Positions 44,709-53,998 of a stretch of DNA of 64,000 nt are shown here, one piece after another. This DNA is from Sphingobacterium thalpophilum (GTDB lineage Bacteria; Bacteroidota; Bacteroidia; Sphingobacteriales; Sphingobacteriaceae): NCBI GenBank assembly GCA_945878525.1, contig CAMCTU010000001.1, positions 1 to 64,000 of the forward strand. Reading direction: 5' to 3'. Positions within the stretch are counted from its first letter, which is position 1, and each line of letters opens with the position of its first letter. The notes beneath the pieces were generated by a model. That model was not told where the DNA came from. It did no database searches and saw only the letters and a list, made by a program, of their open reading frames with translations. A program made the translations under genes and the position numbers.

Positions 44709-46082
44709 ATGGACAGAAGAAGATTTGTTAAAAGCGCCGGAATTTTGGCTGCATTAAGTACTATGGATCCCTCTCATCTTAGTGGCGCTGACTCTGCTGC
44801 CTTGAAGATGATAAAGATTATCCGGACCCAGTCGTATTTTGAACGCGAGAAGCTTATTCGTCCATTCGGATTTAAGGGTGGATTCCTGACCGAGTTATGG
44901 CAGGTTGCTTCCAAAATGCATTCTGATTCAGGAATATCCAGGATAGGGTTAAGTACACAAAGTGTACTCTACGGAGATGCTGATTTATTTTCCCACCACT
45001 CAGAATCAGATGGAAATGCGATGATGTTTGATTTGGTCAATAAATCACTCGAGCATGTTAAGAATACGCCATTTAGAACACCTGTTGAGTTATTGGATAA
45101 AATTCTTCCAGCTGTTATTCAGGATGGAAAAAGTATTACGGGAAAGCAAGATCTGAATACCAATTTTGTTTTTAATGCTTTAGTAGGAGTTGATAATGCT
45201 GCCTGGCTTACCTATGCTGCTGAAAATAAGTTCAGCAGCTTTGAAGAAATGATTCCTGAGCAATATAAAAAGGCTTTATCACACAGGAATAAAAAAATTG
45301 CTATCATGTACCAGATTCCGTACGGCATGCCTATGGAGGATTTAAAAAATGCTGTCAAACAAGGATATTTCGTCTTTAAAATTAAAACTGGTGCTCCAGG
45401 TTCTCAATCTGAGATGATTCAAGCTGACATAGAAAGACTCAGTCTTATCCATGAAACCCTTAAAGAATATCGCACCGAACAAACCGATAACGGAAAATTG
45501 ATTTATACGATGGATGCCAATGCCCGTTATGAGAAGAAAGAAACTCTCTTGAGATATCTTGATCATGCCCGTAAAATCGGTGCCATTGATCAAATTCTAC
45601 TGATTGAAGAACCTTTGAATGAAAAAAATGAAGAAAGTGTGGCAGATATTGACATTAGAATCGGTGCAGATGAAAGCGTTCATGATGAGCAATCTGCAAT
45701 AAATCGTTTGGATCTTGGATATAAAGTCATGGTATTGAAAGGCATCGCAAAAACACTTAGTATGTCGGTAAAAATTGCCAAACTTGCCGCAGAAAGAAAT
45801 GTTCCTTGTATGTGTGCGGATCTTACTGTAAATCCTATTTTGATTGACTGGAATAAAAATCTGGCAGCCCATCTTGCACCATTTCCTGTTATAAATATGG
45901 GTATGATGGAAACAAACGGGGATATGAACTATGTCAACTGGAAAAACATGGTTAATTACCATCCTGCTGCACACGCTTCCTGGATGATTCCAAACAAAGG
46001 GGTTTTTGAATTGAGTCCAGATTTTTATGAGAGAAGTGGTGGGATTTTTGACACTTCAACTCATTATCAGTCAATGTTTTAA
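44709..46082 (+). CDS. Enolase-superfamily (mandelate racemase/muconate lactonising-like) protein, Tat signal
   Basis: 457 aa from ATG 44709, which starts a short Tat-type signal (MDRRRFVKSAGILAAL). A longer frame upstream overlaps the aldolase and lacks signal character. Barrel residues of the superfamily are visible: KxK in VFKIKTGA (about 223-225), metal ligands Asp in YTMDANARY (about 269), Glu in LIEEPL (about 299) and Glu/Asp in IGADESVHD (about 319), and a second Lys near VMVLKGIAKTL. Members dehydrate sugar acids or epimerise dipeptides (Ala-Glu). Export of such an enzyme is unusual. It follows the aldolase by 34 bp. Confidence 0.8.
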   Translation: MDRRRFVKSAGILAALSTMDPSHLSGADSAALKMIKIIRTQSYFEREKLIRPFGFKGGFLTELWQVASKMHSDSGISRIGLSTQSVLYGDADLFSHHSESDGNAMMFDLVNKSLEHVKNTPFRTPVELLDKILPAVIQDGKSITGKQDLNTNFVFNALVGVDNAAWLTYAAENKFSSFEEMIPEQYKKALSHRNKKIAIMYQIPYGMPMEDLKNAVKQGYFVFKIKTGAPGSQSEMIQADIERLSLIHETLKEYRTEQTDNGKLIYTMDANARYEKKETLLRYLDHARKIGAIDQILLIEEPLNEKNEESVADIDIRIGADESVHDEQSAINRLDLGYKVMVLKGIAKTLSMSVKIAKLAAERNVPCMCADLTVNPILIDWNKNLAAHLAPFPVINMGMMETNGDMNYVNWKNMVNYHPAAHASWMIPNKGVFELSPDFYERSGGIFDTSTHYQSMF

Positions 46083-46110
46083 CTATATAATCTATTATTA
46101 TAAAAATTTG

Positions 46111-47259
46111 ATGAGGCAGTATAAAAAGATATTTTCCTTAATACTGATCTTTCTGTCGATCGGGCATGCGTTTGCACAAAATAATGATACAGTTAGAACA
46201 ATAAAAATAGATGTGCTAGTTGGCCTGCAGTTTGATCTGGTCAGATTTAATGTCAAACCCGGTGAAAATTTGAAACTAATTTTCAGCAACAGTGATGATA
46301 TGAGTCATAATCTGCTCATTACTAAACCCGGAGCAAGGCTTGAAGTTTTAAATGAGGCAATTAAATTAGGTCAAAAAGGTCCGGAATTAGACTATATTCC
46401 AGTTTCCTCTTCTGTTTTGTGGTCAATCCCTGTTGTCAATCCCAATCAGTCCAAAACGCTGACTTTTACTGCACCCAAACAGGAAGGTGTATATCCTTAT
46501 TTATGTACGCTTCCAGGACATGGCTTTATTATGTTTGGTGCAATGTATGTTAGCTCTGAGGCCAGAATGCCCGAACTAAAAGATGATCCCAATATTCCCC
46601 AAAACCGAAGAACCGGGGATAATTCTATATCGGGTACTGAACATATTAATCATTCGGGTAAGGTTAAGGATCAGGGTGTAAAAATCAAAACCTTACATCC
46701 TTACAACCCTATATCGCCATATATTTATCGGGTTTTTATCGATGGGGCGAGTCCTGCGGCAATTGCAGTTAGTCTTCCTGGTGATTTATCTTACTGTTGG
46801 GATGCCGGTACCTGTAAGTTGCGTTTTGCATGGAGTGGCGGCTTCCTCGATAATTCTGAGCTTTGGAAAGGTAAAGGCGATGTATCAGCAAAAGTTGTTG
46901 GAAATGTCTTTTTTAAGGATAAAACTCATTTTCCTTTATCATTTAGTTCGGATAACAAAGCGGAAAAATTAGATTACAGAGGATATAAACTCATTAACCG
47001 CTATCCTGAATTTCACTATACAATAAACGGAATTGATGTTTATGAACTGATTCTACCAAAAGCTAATGGCAATGGTCTGAACAGGATCTTCAGAATCCCT
47101 GATGTTAAAAACACAGTCTGGTTTAATACCGATTCGTTTGATGGGATACAATATGAGGCTTCAAAGGGAGTATGGAAAGGGAATAGATTAAAATTAACCC
47201 CCAAAGAGGCCGAAAAATTTAGCATTACAATGACTATGAAGGAAGGGGGCCTGTTATGA
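46111..47259 (+). CDS. Cupredoxin (plastocyanin/azurin-like) fused to an uncharacterised domain
   Basis: About 382 aa from ATG 46111, with signal peptide (FSLILIFLSIGHAFAQ). The N-terminal domain (about 25-150) is a type-1 copper site: His in DMSHNLLIT (about 65), then Cys-x4-His-x4-Met in YPYLCTLPGHGFIMFGA (about 133, 138, 143). A C-terminal region of roughly 200 aa (SPYIYRVFIDGASPAAIAVSL, CWDAGTCKLRFAWSGGFLD) is not recognised; such segments are found beside propeller dehydrogenases in Planctomycetes/Bacteroidota. The stop overlaps the next ATG by 4 bp (ATGA), so the propeller enzyme downstream is translationally coupled. Likely role: single-electron acceptor for that enzyme. Confidence 0.82.
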   Translation: MRQYKKIFSLILIFLSIGHAFAQNNDTVRTIKIDVLVGLQFDLVRFNVKPGENLKLIFSNSDDMSHNLLITKPGARLEVLNEAIKLGQKGPELDYIPVSSSVLWSIPVVNPNQSKTLTFTAPKQEGVYPYLCTLPGHGFIMFGAMYVSSEARMPELKDDPNIPQNRRTGDNSISGTEHINHSGKVKDQGVKIKTLHPYNPISPYIYRVFIDGASPAAIAVSLPGDLSYCWDAGTCKLRFAWSGGFLDNSELWKGKGDVSAKVVGNVFFKDKTHFPLSFSSDNKAEKLDYRGYKLINRYPEFHYTINGIDVYELILPKANGNGLNRIFRIPDVKNTVWFNTDSFDGIQYEASKGVWKGNRLKLTPKEAEKFSITMTMKEGGLL

Positions 47260-48758
47260 ACTATAAAGTGATTTCCTTTTACATAACAGGATTACTGGTT
47301 TTTACCTTCATTGACTCTATTCTTGCCCAGAAAATAAATGATTCCTATAGGGTTGAAACCATCAAAATGCCTGAAGGACTAACAAGTGAGACTGGCGCTG
47401 TTGAATTCTTACCCGATGGCCGCCTTGTTGCATGCTTTACCAGAGGAGAGGTAATGACCTACAATACCTTAACTAAAGAGTGGAAATTGTTCGCTGAAGG
47501 CCTGCATGATCCATTAGGGATTCTTGTGGTAAGTAATTCTGAATTATTAATCATGCAACGTCCTGAATTAACAAGGGTTAAAGATACAGATGGGGATGGG
47601 ATTGCGGATCTTTATGAAAAAGTTACGGATGAATTCGGGCTTTCAGGTAATTACCATGAATTTAATTACGGCCCTGTTAAAGATAAGGATGGAAATATTT
47701 TTATTGCTCTCAATTCCTCTTCTGGTGGTGGTGATATCAGATCTGAAGTCCGGGGTGAAATTAATCCCCTTGGTCGTGAGAGTGGCAGCAAAGGCCAGAT
47801 GTTTTCGAATTTACCATATCGCGGATGGATGATGAAATTAGGCAAAGATGGTATTTTGCGGCCTTTTGCATCTGGTTTTCGATCTCCAAATGGAATTGGT
47901 TTTGATCTTGAAGGTAATTTGTTTTCAACTGATAACCAGGGCGACTGGATTGGTACCAGTCCGCTGCATCACGTAAAGGAAGGAAAGTTTTATGGTCATC
48001 CAGGAAGTCTGGTTTGGCAAAAGGGATGGAACAGAGGTAATCCATTTTTACTATCAATACCGGTCTTGGATAGCATGCGAACCAGAGGAGCTGTCTTATT
48101 TCCGCATGGTATTATTGCAAACTCGCCAACCCAGCCTGTCTGCGATAACACCTCAGGTAAATTTGGACCTTTCTCGGGACAGTTGATCATCGGTGAGATG
48201 AATAAGGAAAAGATTGTTAGAGTAATGCTAGAGCGGATTGGTGGTGAGTTACAAGGAGCTTGTATTCCCTTTCTCGAAGGAAACGGTCTACGAAAGGGGA
48301 ATAACAGATTAGTATTTGCTCCGGATGGCAGTTTATGGATTGGTCAGAACGCTCATGGATGGCTGGGAGATCTGGGTATTCAAAGAATCGTTTTCACAGG
48401 TAAGCAACCTGCGGATATTTATAGTATGAATCTGACTGAAAAAGGCTTTGAACTGACTTTCACTGAGCCCATGGAAGAGTCTGCTGCTACAAATCCTGAA
48501 AATTTTAAATTCAGACACTACTATTATAAGTACCAAAGCAAATATGGTTCCGATCAGTTTGATATTCAAAATGTTCCTGTTACCGAAATCAAAATTTCTA
48601 ATGACCGCAAGAAAGTATCACTGACTCTGGCAAACTTGAAGCCCGGTTATGTTTATGAATTGAATTTGGGAGATATTAAAACTTCAACCGGTGATTCAGT
48701 GAACAATAAACTGATATGTTATACCCTGAATAAATTAAAATCTTCCTCTGTTAATTGA
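47256..48758 (+). CDS. Soluble sugar-dehydrogenase-like beta-propeller protein (PVC type)
   Basis: Periplasmic, 500 aa, with Sec signal (FTFIDSILAQ). NHL/PQQ-dehydrogenase-like blades: GAVEFLPDGRLVACFTRGEV, LHDPLGILVVSNSELLIM, a Ca-binding-like DTDGDGIADLYEK, PYRGWMMKLGKDGI, FRSPNGIGFDLEGN, STDNQGDW. The last 100 residues are an Ig-like tail (FELTFTEPMEESAATNPENF). The CxxCH haem is absent, as in the protein at 22066. It overlaps the cupredoxin gene by 4 bp, which argues that the two proteins form a redox pair. Cofactor is unknown; PQQ-like is inference. Confidence 0.8.
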   Translation: MNYKVISFYITGLLVFTFIDSILAQKINDSYRVETIKMPEGLTSETGAVEFLPDGRLVACFTRGEVMTYNTLTKEWKLFAEGLHDPLGILVVSNSELLIMQRPELTRVKDTDGDGIADLYEKVTDEFGLSGNYHEFNYGPVKDKDGNIFIALNSSSGGGDIRSEVRGEINPLGRESGSKGQMFSNLPYRGWMMKLGKDGILRPFASGFRSPNGIGFDLEGNLFSTDNQGDWIGTSPLHHVKEGKFYGHPGSLVWQKGWNRGNPFLLSIPVLDSMRTRGAVLFPHGIIANSPTQPVCDNTSGKFGPFSGQLIIGEMNKEKIVRVMLERIGGELQGACIPFLEGNGLRKGNNRLVFAPDGSLWIGQNAHGWLGDLGIQRIVFTGKQPADIYSMNLTEKGFELTFTEPMEESAATNPENFKFRHYYYKYQSKYGSDQFDIQNVPVTEIKISNDRKKVSLTLANLKPGYVYELNLGDIKTSTGDSVNNKLICYTLNKLKSSSVN

Positions 48759-48810
48759 GAAATTACGCAGTAAAAACGCCTGATAATAGTAATACTTATT
48801 GAATTTTAAG

Positions 48811-50073
48811 ATGAGAAACAAAATTGCTGTTTTTTTATTGTTCGGAATATCCCTATTTATCTCTGCACCAAATAGTTCAGCTGCTGAATTGACTCCGAAT
48901 AATATACCGAATAAGTCCCATACTCAGCCTTCTGATACACTGAAAAGCAGATTAAAATATATCAGTACAAATTTTGAAAACGCTTCACAACTTGATTGGG
49001 AAATTGATTCCTTGGGTATTGTTAATGTGAGTCTTATTTATGACCATGAGCGCGCATCCCCAAATCGAGCGAATGGGCACTGGTTTTTTAAACTTGAGGC
49101 AGATTCCGGTTCAGAAGTAACTGTAATCCTGGAAAATTTTGAGAATGTTTGGAATGGTATCAAGGGCGTTCCTGTTTCTGAAAAAACCAATTGTTTGATT
49201 TCAAAGGACGGTAAAAACTGGTCAGTTATTCCAACCGACTTTATATCAGGAAATCGATTAAAGTTCAAAGTTCCAATGTATAATGATCAAATGTATTTGG
49301 CCAGTGTCGAGCCATATAGAATCAGTGATCTTGATCAACTATTAATTGAAATCAAGGGAAAACCACAAGTGAATATTATGAAGGTGGGTAACACAACTGA
49401 AGGGCGTCCTCTTGAAATAATCAGAATTGGAAACTCTGATGCTCCATTTAGTGTATTTCTAAGGGCAAGGGCTCATTCCTGGGAACCCGGAGGAAACTGG
49501 GTAGTACAGGGTTTGATTCGTACTCTGCTCGAGAAAGAATCTGCACATTTTTTGAGGCGTTATTGTGTTTATATCATGCCAATGACCAATAAAGATGGTG
49601 TAGCTCGCGGCAGAACTCGTTTCAATACCAATGGTAAGGACCTTAACAGGGAGTGGGACCGTCCGTCAGATCGGATTCTAACTCCTGAGAAATATGCTTT
49701 TGAAAACTGGCTGGAAATGATGATTAGTAAAGGTAAGAAGCCCCAATTAGCAATTGATCTGCATAATGACCAGGGCGGCAATATTCATGTTAACCTTCCT
49801 TCTGCAGTTAATAGCCAGTATGTATCGAATATGAAAAGAATTGAAACGCTATTATACAAACATACCTGGTTTACGGAAGGTCCATCTCATGTAAAAAATC
49901 CGGGCTCATTTGGTGAGGGACTTGCTAAACGCTATGGAATTGATGCTTTTGTATATGAACTGAACTATGAATGGATAGCCGGTTTGAAAAAAGCACCCAT
50001 GGGTAAGCATTGGGAACTCCTTGGAAAACAGCTGGCCGAGGTCTTCTATCTTTATTTTGATAAGAAAGACTAG
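48811..50073 (+). CDS. M14-family zinc carboxypeptidase-like protein
   Basis: Secreted, about 420 aa from ATG 48811, with signal peptide (FLLFGISLFISAPNSSAA). An N-terminal beta-sandwich domain (about 40-180, WFFKLEADSGSEVTVIL) precedes the peptidase domain. Zinc ligands HxxE are in RARAHSWEPGGN (His about 221, Glu about 224) and His is in AIDLHNDQGG (about 317); NTNGKDLNREWD matches the substrate-binding N-R segment, and Glu in VYELNYEW is the catalytic base. A bacterial cytosolic-carboxypeptidase-like/AGBL subgroup is likely. It may trim peptide or amide groups attached to the polymer. Confidence 0.85.
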   Translation: MRNKIAVFLLFGISLFISAPNSSAAELTPNNIPNKSHTQPSDTLKSRLKYISTNFENASQLDWEIDSLGIVNVSLIYDHERASPNRANGHWFFKLEADSGSEVTVILENFENVWNGIKGVPVSEKTNCLISKDGKNWSVIPTDFISGNRLKFKVPMYNDQMYLASVEPYRISDLDQLLIEIKGKPQVNIMKVGNTTEGRPLEIIRIGNSDAPFSVFLRARAHSWEPGGNWVVQGLIRTLLEKESAHFLRRYCVYIMPMTNKDGVARGRTRFNTNGKDLNREWDRPSDRILTPEKYAFENWLEMMISKGKKPQLAIDLHNDQGGNIHVNLPSAVNSQYVSNMKRIETLLYKHTWFTEGPSHVKNPGSFGEGLAKRYGIDAFVYELNYEWIAGLKKAPMGKHWELLGKQLAEVFYLYFDKKD

Positions 50074-50122
50074 GTTGCTACAACTAAGATTATTAGTGTA
50101 ATATCTTAAATATCATTTTGTT

Positions 50123-53100
50123 ATGTTCAAATTAAGGATGTTGAATTATTTTATCCGGGGAATTATATTATTCATTTTCTGTTATTTTAATACAGAATTA
50201 TTTGGTAAGGAATCACAATCTATTCATTTATCTGATTCCTCAAATTTAAAATCGATTGCTCCAAGGAATCTACAAAGGTCCACAAGTCTGAATGATGTTA
50301 AAATTATTGTGCCTGAAGAACAGGCATGGAAGGACCTTGCTGATGACATGCAAGGTTTTATTAAACAGAAGACAGGAAAAACCCCGGAAATCGGGCATCC
50401 AGATCCCCTTAAGTTTGTTAATGGATGGTCAGGTAATATAATCCTGCTGGGAAATCTTGGTAACAATAAGCAAATGGCTCGACTATATGGTCTTCGTTTA
50501 TCTTATGCAGATGCAATTTATCCTGGTAAGGCCGGTTACCAGTTACTTACCTTAATCAATCCTTTTGGCTTAGGGGGAAACACAATTCTGGTATCCTCAT
50601 CGGATATTGAAGGCGCTAAACGTGGTCTGGATCGTTTAAAGGTAATTTTACAATCGGGCAATAATGCACAGATACCCTGGCTTTTTGAATCTGAATTGCC
50701 TGAAGAAACAATTTCTTATTTCAGACCCAATATTAAATCTGTGAATGAAATTCTTTCTAAAATGAAGCCTGTTGTAAATAATGAACTTACTGTAGATGCC
50801 TTGTTAAATGTTTTAGCCGGAATAAAGTTATATGGAGAATACTTTCAACTCACTGCGAATCCCAAGTATGGTGAAGTTTACGCTGATTTATTGAAGGGCT
50901 TTGCCCAATTTGTGAATCAACATCCATCTGAAGCAATTTATCAGTTGAACGAGCGAAAGAATATGTGGATACAGGGTGAAAAAATATTCCAGAACTGGAC
51001 TGTTCTTGAAGCTTCCCAATTTTTCTCAGATTCAGACCGTACACAGATCCTTTCAGCACTTTACCTGGTGTGTAAGGCGAATTACATGGATAATTATTTG
51101 GTAAAGGCTCCTGAATCAGGCCCTCGCTGGAACCACGAGATATTTCCTGCGCTATCATTGGTTGGTTCCTGCCAGTATTTTCAAAAATATTATAGCTTGC
51201 CTGAAATTGTTCAATGGATCAATAGAGGAGAACGGATTTTTTCAGGAAATACTTCCTTTATTAGTTTGGACGAAGGTTCCGATTATCTTGCGCATCTTCC
51301 GGTTGCTAATATCGATTATGCGATGCTTTCAGGTGATCTGAAATTTATTAATCTAAGTCTTAGACCAAGTGCAGATCTGCATTCGATGATGGTTGATAAC
51401 CTGGGAACATTGTCAGGTGGGGGTGATACCTATCCATTTGGGATGAGCAGTGCATATTCTTGGGGGCACTCCCAATTATTGAATGCTGCATCCTGGTATT
51501 ATAACGAACCTGTATATAATTTTCTGTTGGAAAGAACCCGTACCGGTCCGTTTACCGGACAGAAGATGCCTGATCTCATTTATCCAATTCACCGCTACAT
51601 CGTAACTCTGAATAACCCGGGGCAACCCGATGGTACTTTATATGCTAAAGTTCAGGCGCAGGAGATTGAGAAGGGAGTTTATGATGATTTGATAAATCAG
51701 ATGGATAATAATGTTCCTGAATTTCAAAAAGATCCTGATGATGAGGATCAAAAAAGTAAAAAGCAGGATAGGATTAATATCGACCAAAATGACTCTTTTC
51801 ATAAATTAACATTCAGATCGGGATTCGGATTAAATGATAATTACCTTATCCTGGATGGTTTTTCTGCCGGGAAACATGGACATCAGGATGGAAACGCAAT
51901 TTTGAACTACAGTTCAAAAGGGAGATTGTTTCTGAATGACCGTGATTATATCCAGAATACTCCTGAATATCACTCGGGTTTGGTCATAGTGAAGGATGGG
52001 AAACAAGGGAAAAAGCCCCCATTGGCAAAACTGGATTGGGTTGCTGACATTGAAGGAACTGCAATTAGCAGTAGTATTGTACCTGCCTACAATGGCGCGG
52101 ACTGGAAACGTACAATTATCAGTCCGGAAGGGAAATTCTTCATCATTTTTGATGATCTGAAGTTTAATGAAGCCGGAAGTTTTCTGCTTAAAAATCACTG
52201 GCAATCACTGGGTAATCCTAAAATAGAGAAGAACAGATTTCTGGTCGAGCAAAAAGGAATTAGCATGCAGCTTCAGAGTTTAAGTCCGGCAGATCTAAGA
52301 CTTAAAGACATATACGGGCACTTTATTAAATACTGGAAAACTGTTTATTCTTATCCTTATGCCGATCATGAAACTGTTTTAACCGAAGTGATCAATGAAA
52401 AAGAGTATATAAAAGGTGATCAGGTCGGTTTTATTAACGTTTTGTCGAGCCATTCTTCAGATGCCGAGTTTGTTCGTTCTGCTAATATTGGGAAAAATAC
52501 AATTGAAATAAATTCCGGAAATCAGAAATGGATTGCAGTTAAGGATGAATTAAATAGTACGGTATTTTCCAGCAATGGAAAATTTCATCTTATTGGGGAT
52601 AAAGAACTTATTGCAGCTTCGGTGACAAAAATTAGGATCGGAAATCTGGATATTAATTTTAAAGAAGCAGTTTTTTTTAAATGGGATAGAAAAAGTGGTG
52701 AATGGAAAGCATTTGATTTATTGAAGGACAAGATTAAATACAAACAATCAGGCGAAACCTTGAGACAGTCCGCGATTGATTCAGGAAAAATTGATTGGAA
52801 AGCTGATCTGAAAAACCAGATCTTGAAACAAATTATTCCTGTTCCGGATAAAAGGCAATTAATGAGTCAAAATCAAATCAAATCTTTGCCGGTCAATAGT
52901 TCTGACAGGGTATACTCCATGAAAGAGCGTATTAGTAGCTCGTTTTCTTCAGATTTGAATGGCGATAATATTGAGGATATTTTATTGGGTGGAATAAACG
53001 GAACTGTGAATGCGATAGATTCCAAGGGAAATAAACTTTGGGCATTTTCAGCAAATGGCAGAGTCAATGAAGTTAGTCTTCAGTATGCCGGTAACAAAGC

Positions 53101-53971
53101 GCTTATTTTTATTGCCACTGAGAACTGGAATGTACATACACTAGACATCAATGGAAAAGAATTGTGGAACTATAAATTTCCGGACGATCAGCCGCATCGT
53201 GAATATAAGGGCAATTTGATAGGAATAACAAATGTCAGGATTGCACACAAAAATGGCAAAGACCAACAACCTGTAATCATGGTTGGTACTCAGTACAGGT
53301 ATATTTATGAACTGGATCTGGATGGAAAATTTAAAAACGAAACGGTCTTATATTACTATGGTATCGAGGATATGGAATATGCTGATCTGGATGCTGATGG
53401 CATGGAGGAGGGGATTTTTGCACTTGAATATTACTATTATACACTGGTAAAGGATAATGAACTGATCACAGGGAAAACCGGTGGACCGGGATGGAAAATT
53501 GCCGATGTATTGAATAAAGGTTCTCAAACTTTTAAGCCAACAGTGCTATTAGGGACAAAGCAAAGTGAGATCAGAATGATTGGTTTTGATAAAAAAATTA
53601 AGGAATACTGGAACAGTAATGTAGGTGGGGAGGTAAATGATATCCGCCACGGCGATTTTAATAATGATGGAAAGCTTGAAATTCTTGTCGGGACTGAAGG
53701 TTTCCAGTTTTATGTGCTGGATGATAAAGGAAATACAATTTTTAGAAAAACATTGTATGACAGGGTTTTGAAAGTTGAGGGATACCAAATCCAGAATAAG
53801 TCAAAATATCTTGCTGCAACGGCAGGGGGGCATTTGTTTAATTTTTCGAATTTGGGAAGTACAGAAGAATCAATTCAGTTTCCAGATGAAATTTCAAATA
53901 TTTTCACTGAAAAAGGCTCGGCAAAATCTCTAATAGTCTTAGTGAACGGGGATGTATACCGATTAATGTAA
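50123..53971 (+). CDS. Heparinase II/III-like lyase fused to a C-terminal FG-GAP/PQQ-type propeller
   Basis: Very large secreted protein, 1282 aa, with a signal anchor region (IRGIILFIFCYF). Residues about 60-190 contain a domain like the N-terminal one of alpha-glucuronidases (VKIIVPEEQAWKDLADDMQGF; ILLGNLGNNKQMARLYGL). A helical toroid spans about 210-480. The heparinase II/III beta-sandwich has the His-containing motif GFSAGKHGHQDGNAILNYS at about 580. From about 930 to the end are propeller blades (SDLNGDNIEDILLGGINGTV, KALIFIATENWNVHTLDING, NDIRHGDFNNDGKLEILVG). This combination of glycan-binding-like N-terminus, lyase and propeller in one chain is uncommon. The neighbouring M14 gene lies 50 bp upstream. 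Confidence 0.78.
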   Translation: MFKLRMLNYFIRGIILFIFCYFNTELFGKESQSIHLSDSSNLKSIAPRNLQRSTSLNDVKIIVPEEQAWKDLADDMQGFIKQKTGKTPEIGHPDPLKFVNGWSGNIILLGNLGNNKQMARLYGLRLSYADAIYPGKAGYQLLTLINPFGLGGNTILVSSSDIEGAKRGLDRLKVILQSGNNAQIPWLFESELPEETISYFRPNIKSVNEILSKMKPVVNNELTVDALLNVLAGIKLYGEYFQLTANPKYGEVYADLLKGFAQFVNQHPSEAIYQLNERKNMWIQGEKIFQNWTVLEASQFFSDSDRTQILSALYLVCKANYMDNYLVKAPESGPRWNHEIFPALSLVGSCQYFQKYYSLPEIVQWINRGERIFSGNTSFISLDEGSDYLAHLPVANIDYAMLSGDLKFINLSLRPSADLHSMMVDNLGTLSGGGDTYPFGMSSAYSWGHSQLLNAASWYYNEPVYNFLLERTRTGPFTGQKMPDLIYPIHRYIVTLNNPGQPDGTLYAKVQAQEIEKGVYDDLINQMDNNVPEFQKDPDDEDQKSKKQDRINIDQNDSFHKLTFRSGFGLNDNYLILDGFSAGKHGHQDGNAILNYSSKGRLFLNDRDYIQNTPEYHSGLVIVKDGKQGKKPPLAKLDWVADIEGTAISSSIVPAYNGADWKRTIISPEGKFFIIFDDLKFNEAGSFLLKNHWQSLGNPKIEKNRFLVEQKGISMQLQSLSPADLRLKDIYGHFIKYWKTVYSYPYADHETVLTEVINEKEYIKGDQVGFINVLSSHSSDAEFVRSANIGKNTIEINSGNQKWIAVKDELNSTVFSSNGKFHLIGDKELIAASVTKIRIGNLDINFKEAVFFKWDRKSGEWKAFDLLKDKIKYKQSGETLRQSAIDSGKIDWKADLKNQILKQIIPVPDKRQLMSQNQIKSLPVNSSDRVYSMKERISSSFSSDLNGDNIEDILLGGINGTVNAIDSKGNKLWAFSANGRVNEVSLQYAGNKALIFIATENWNVHTLDINGKELWNYKFPDDQPHREYKGNLIGITNVRIAHKNGKDQQPVIMVGTQYRYIYELDLDGKFKNETVLYYYGIEDMEYADLDADGMEEGIFALEYYYYTLVKDNELITGKTGGPGWKIADVLNKGSQTFKPTVLLGTKQSEIRMIGFDKKIKEYWNSNVGGEVNDIRHGDFNNDGKLEILVGTEGFQFYVLDDKGNTIFRKTLYDRVLKVEGYQIQNKSKYLAATAGGHLFNFSNLGSTEESIQFPDEISNIFTEKGSAKSLIVLVNGDVYRLM

Positions 53972-53998
53972 TTTTAGATTTAAATTACCTGTTTAATC

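Noticed and set aside
46621-46660. CGGGTACTGAAC and CGGGTAAGGTTA in the cupredoxin gene
   Set aside because: Only one half-site matches, and both are inside coding sequence; by chance such half-sites are expected.
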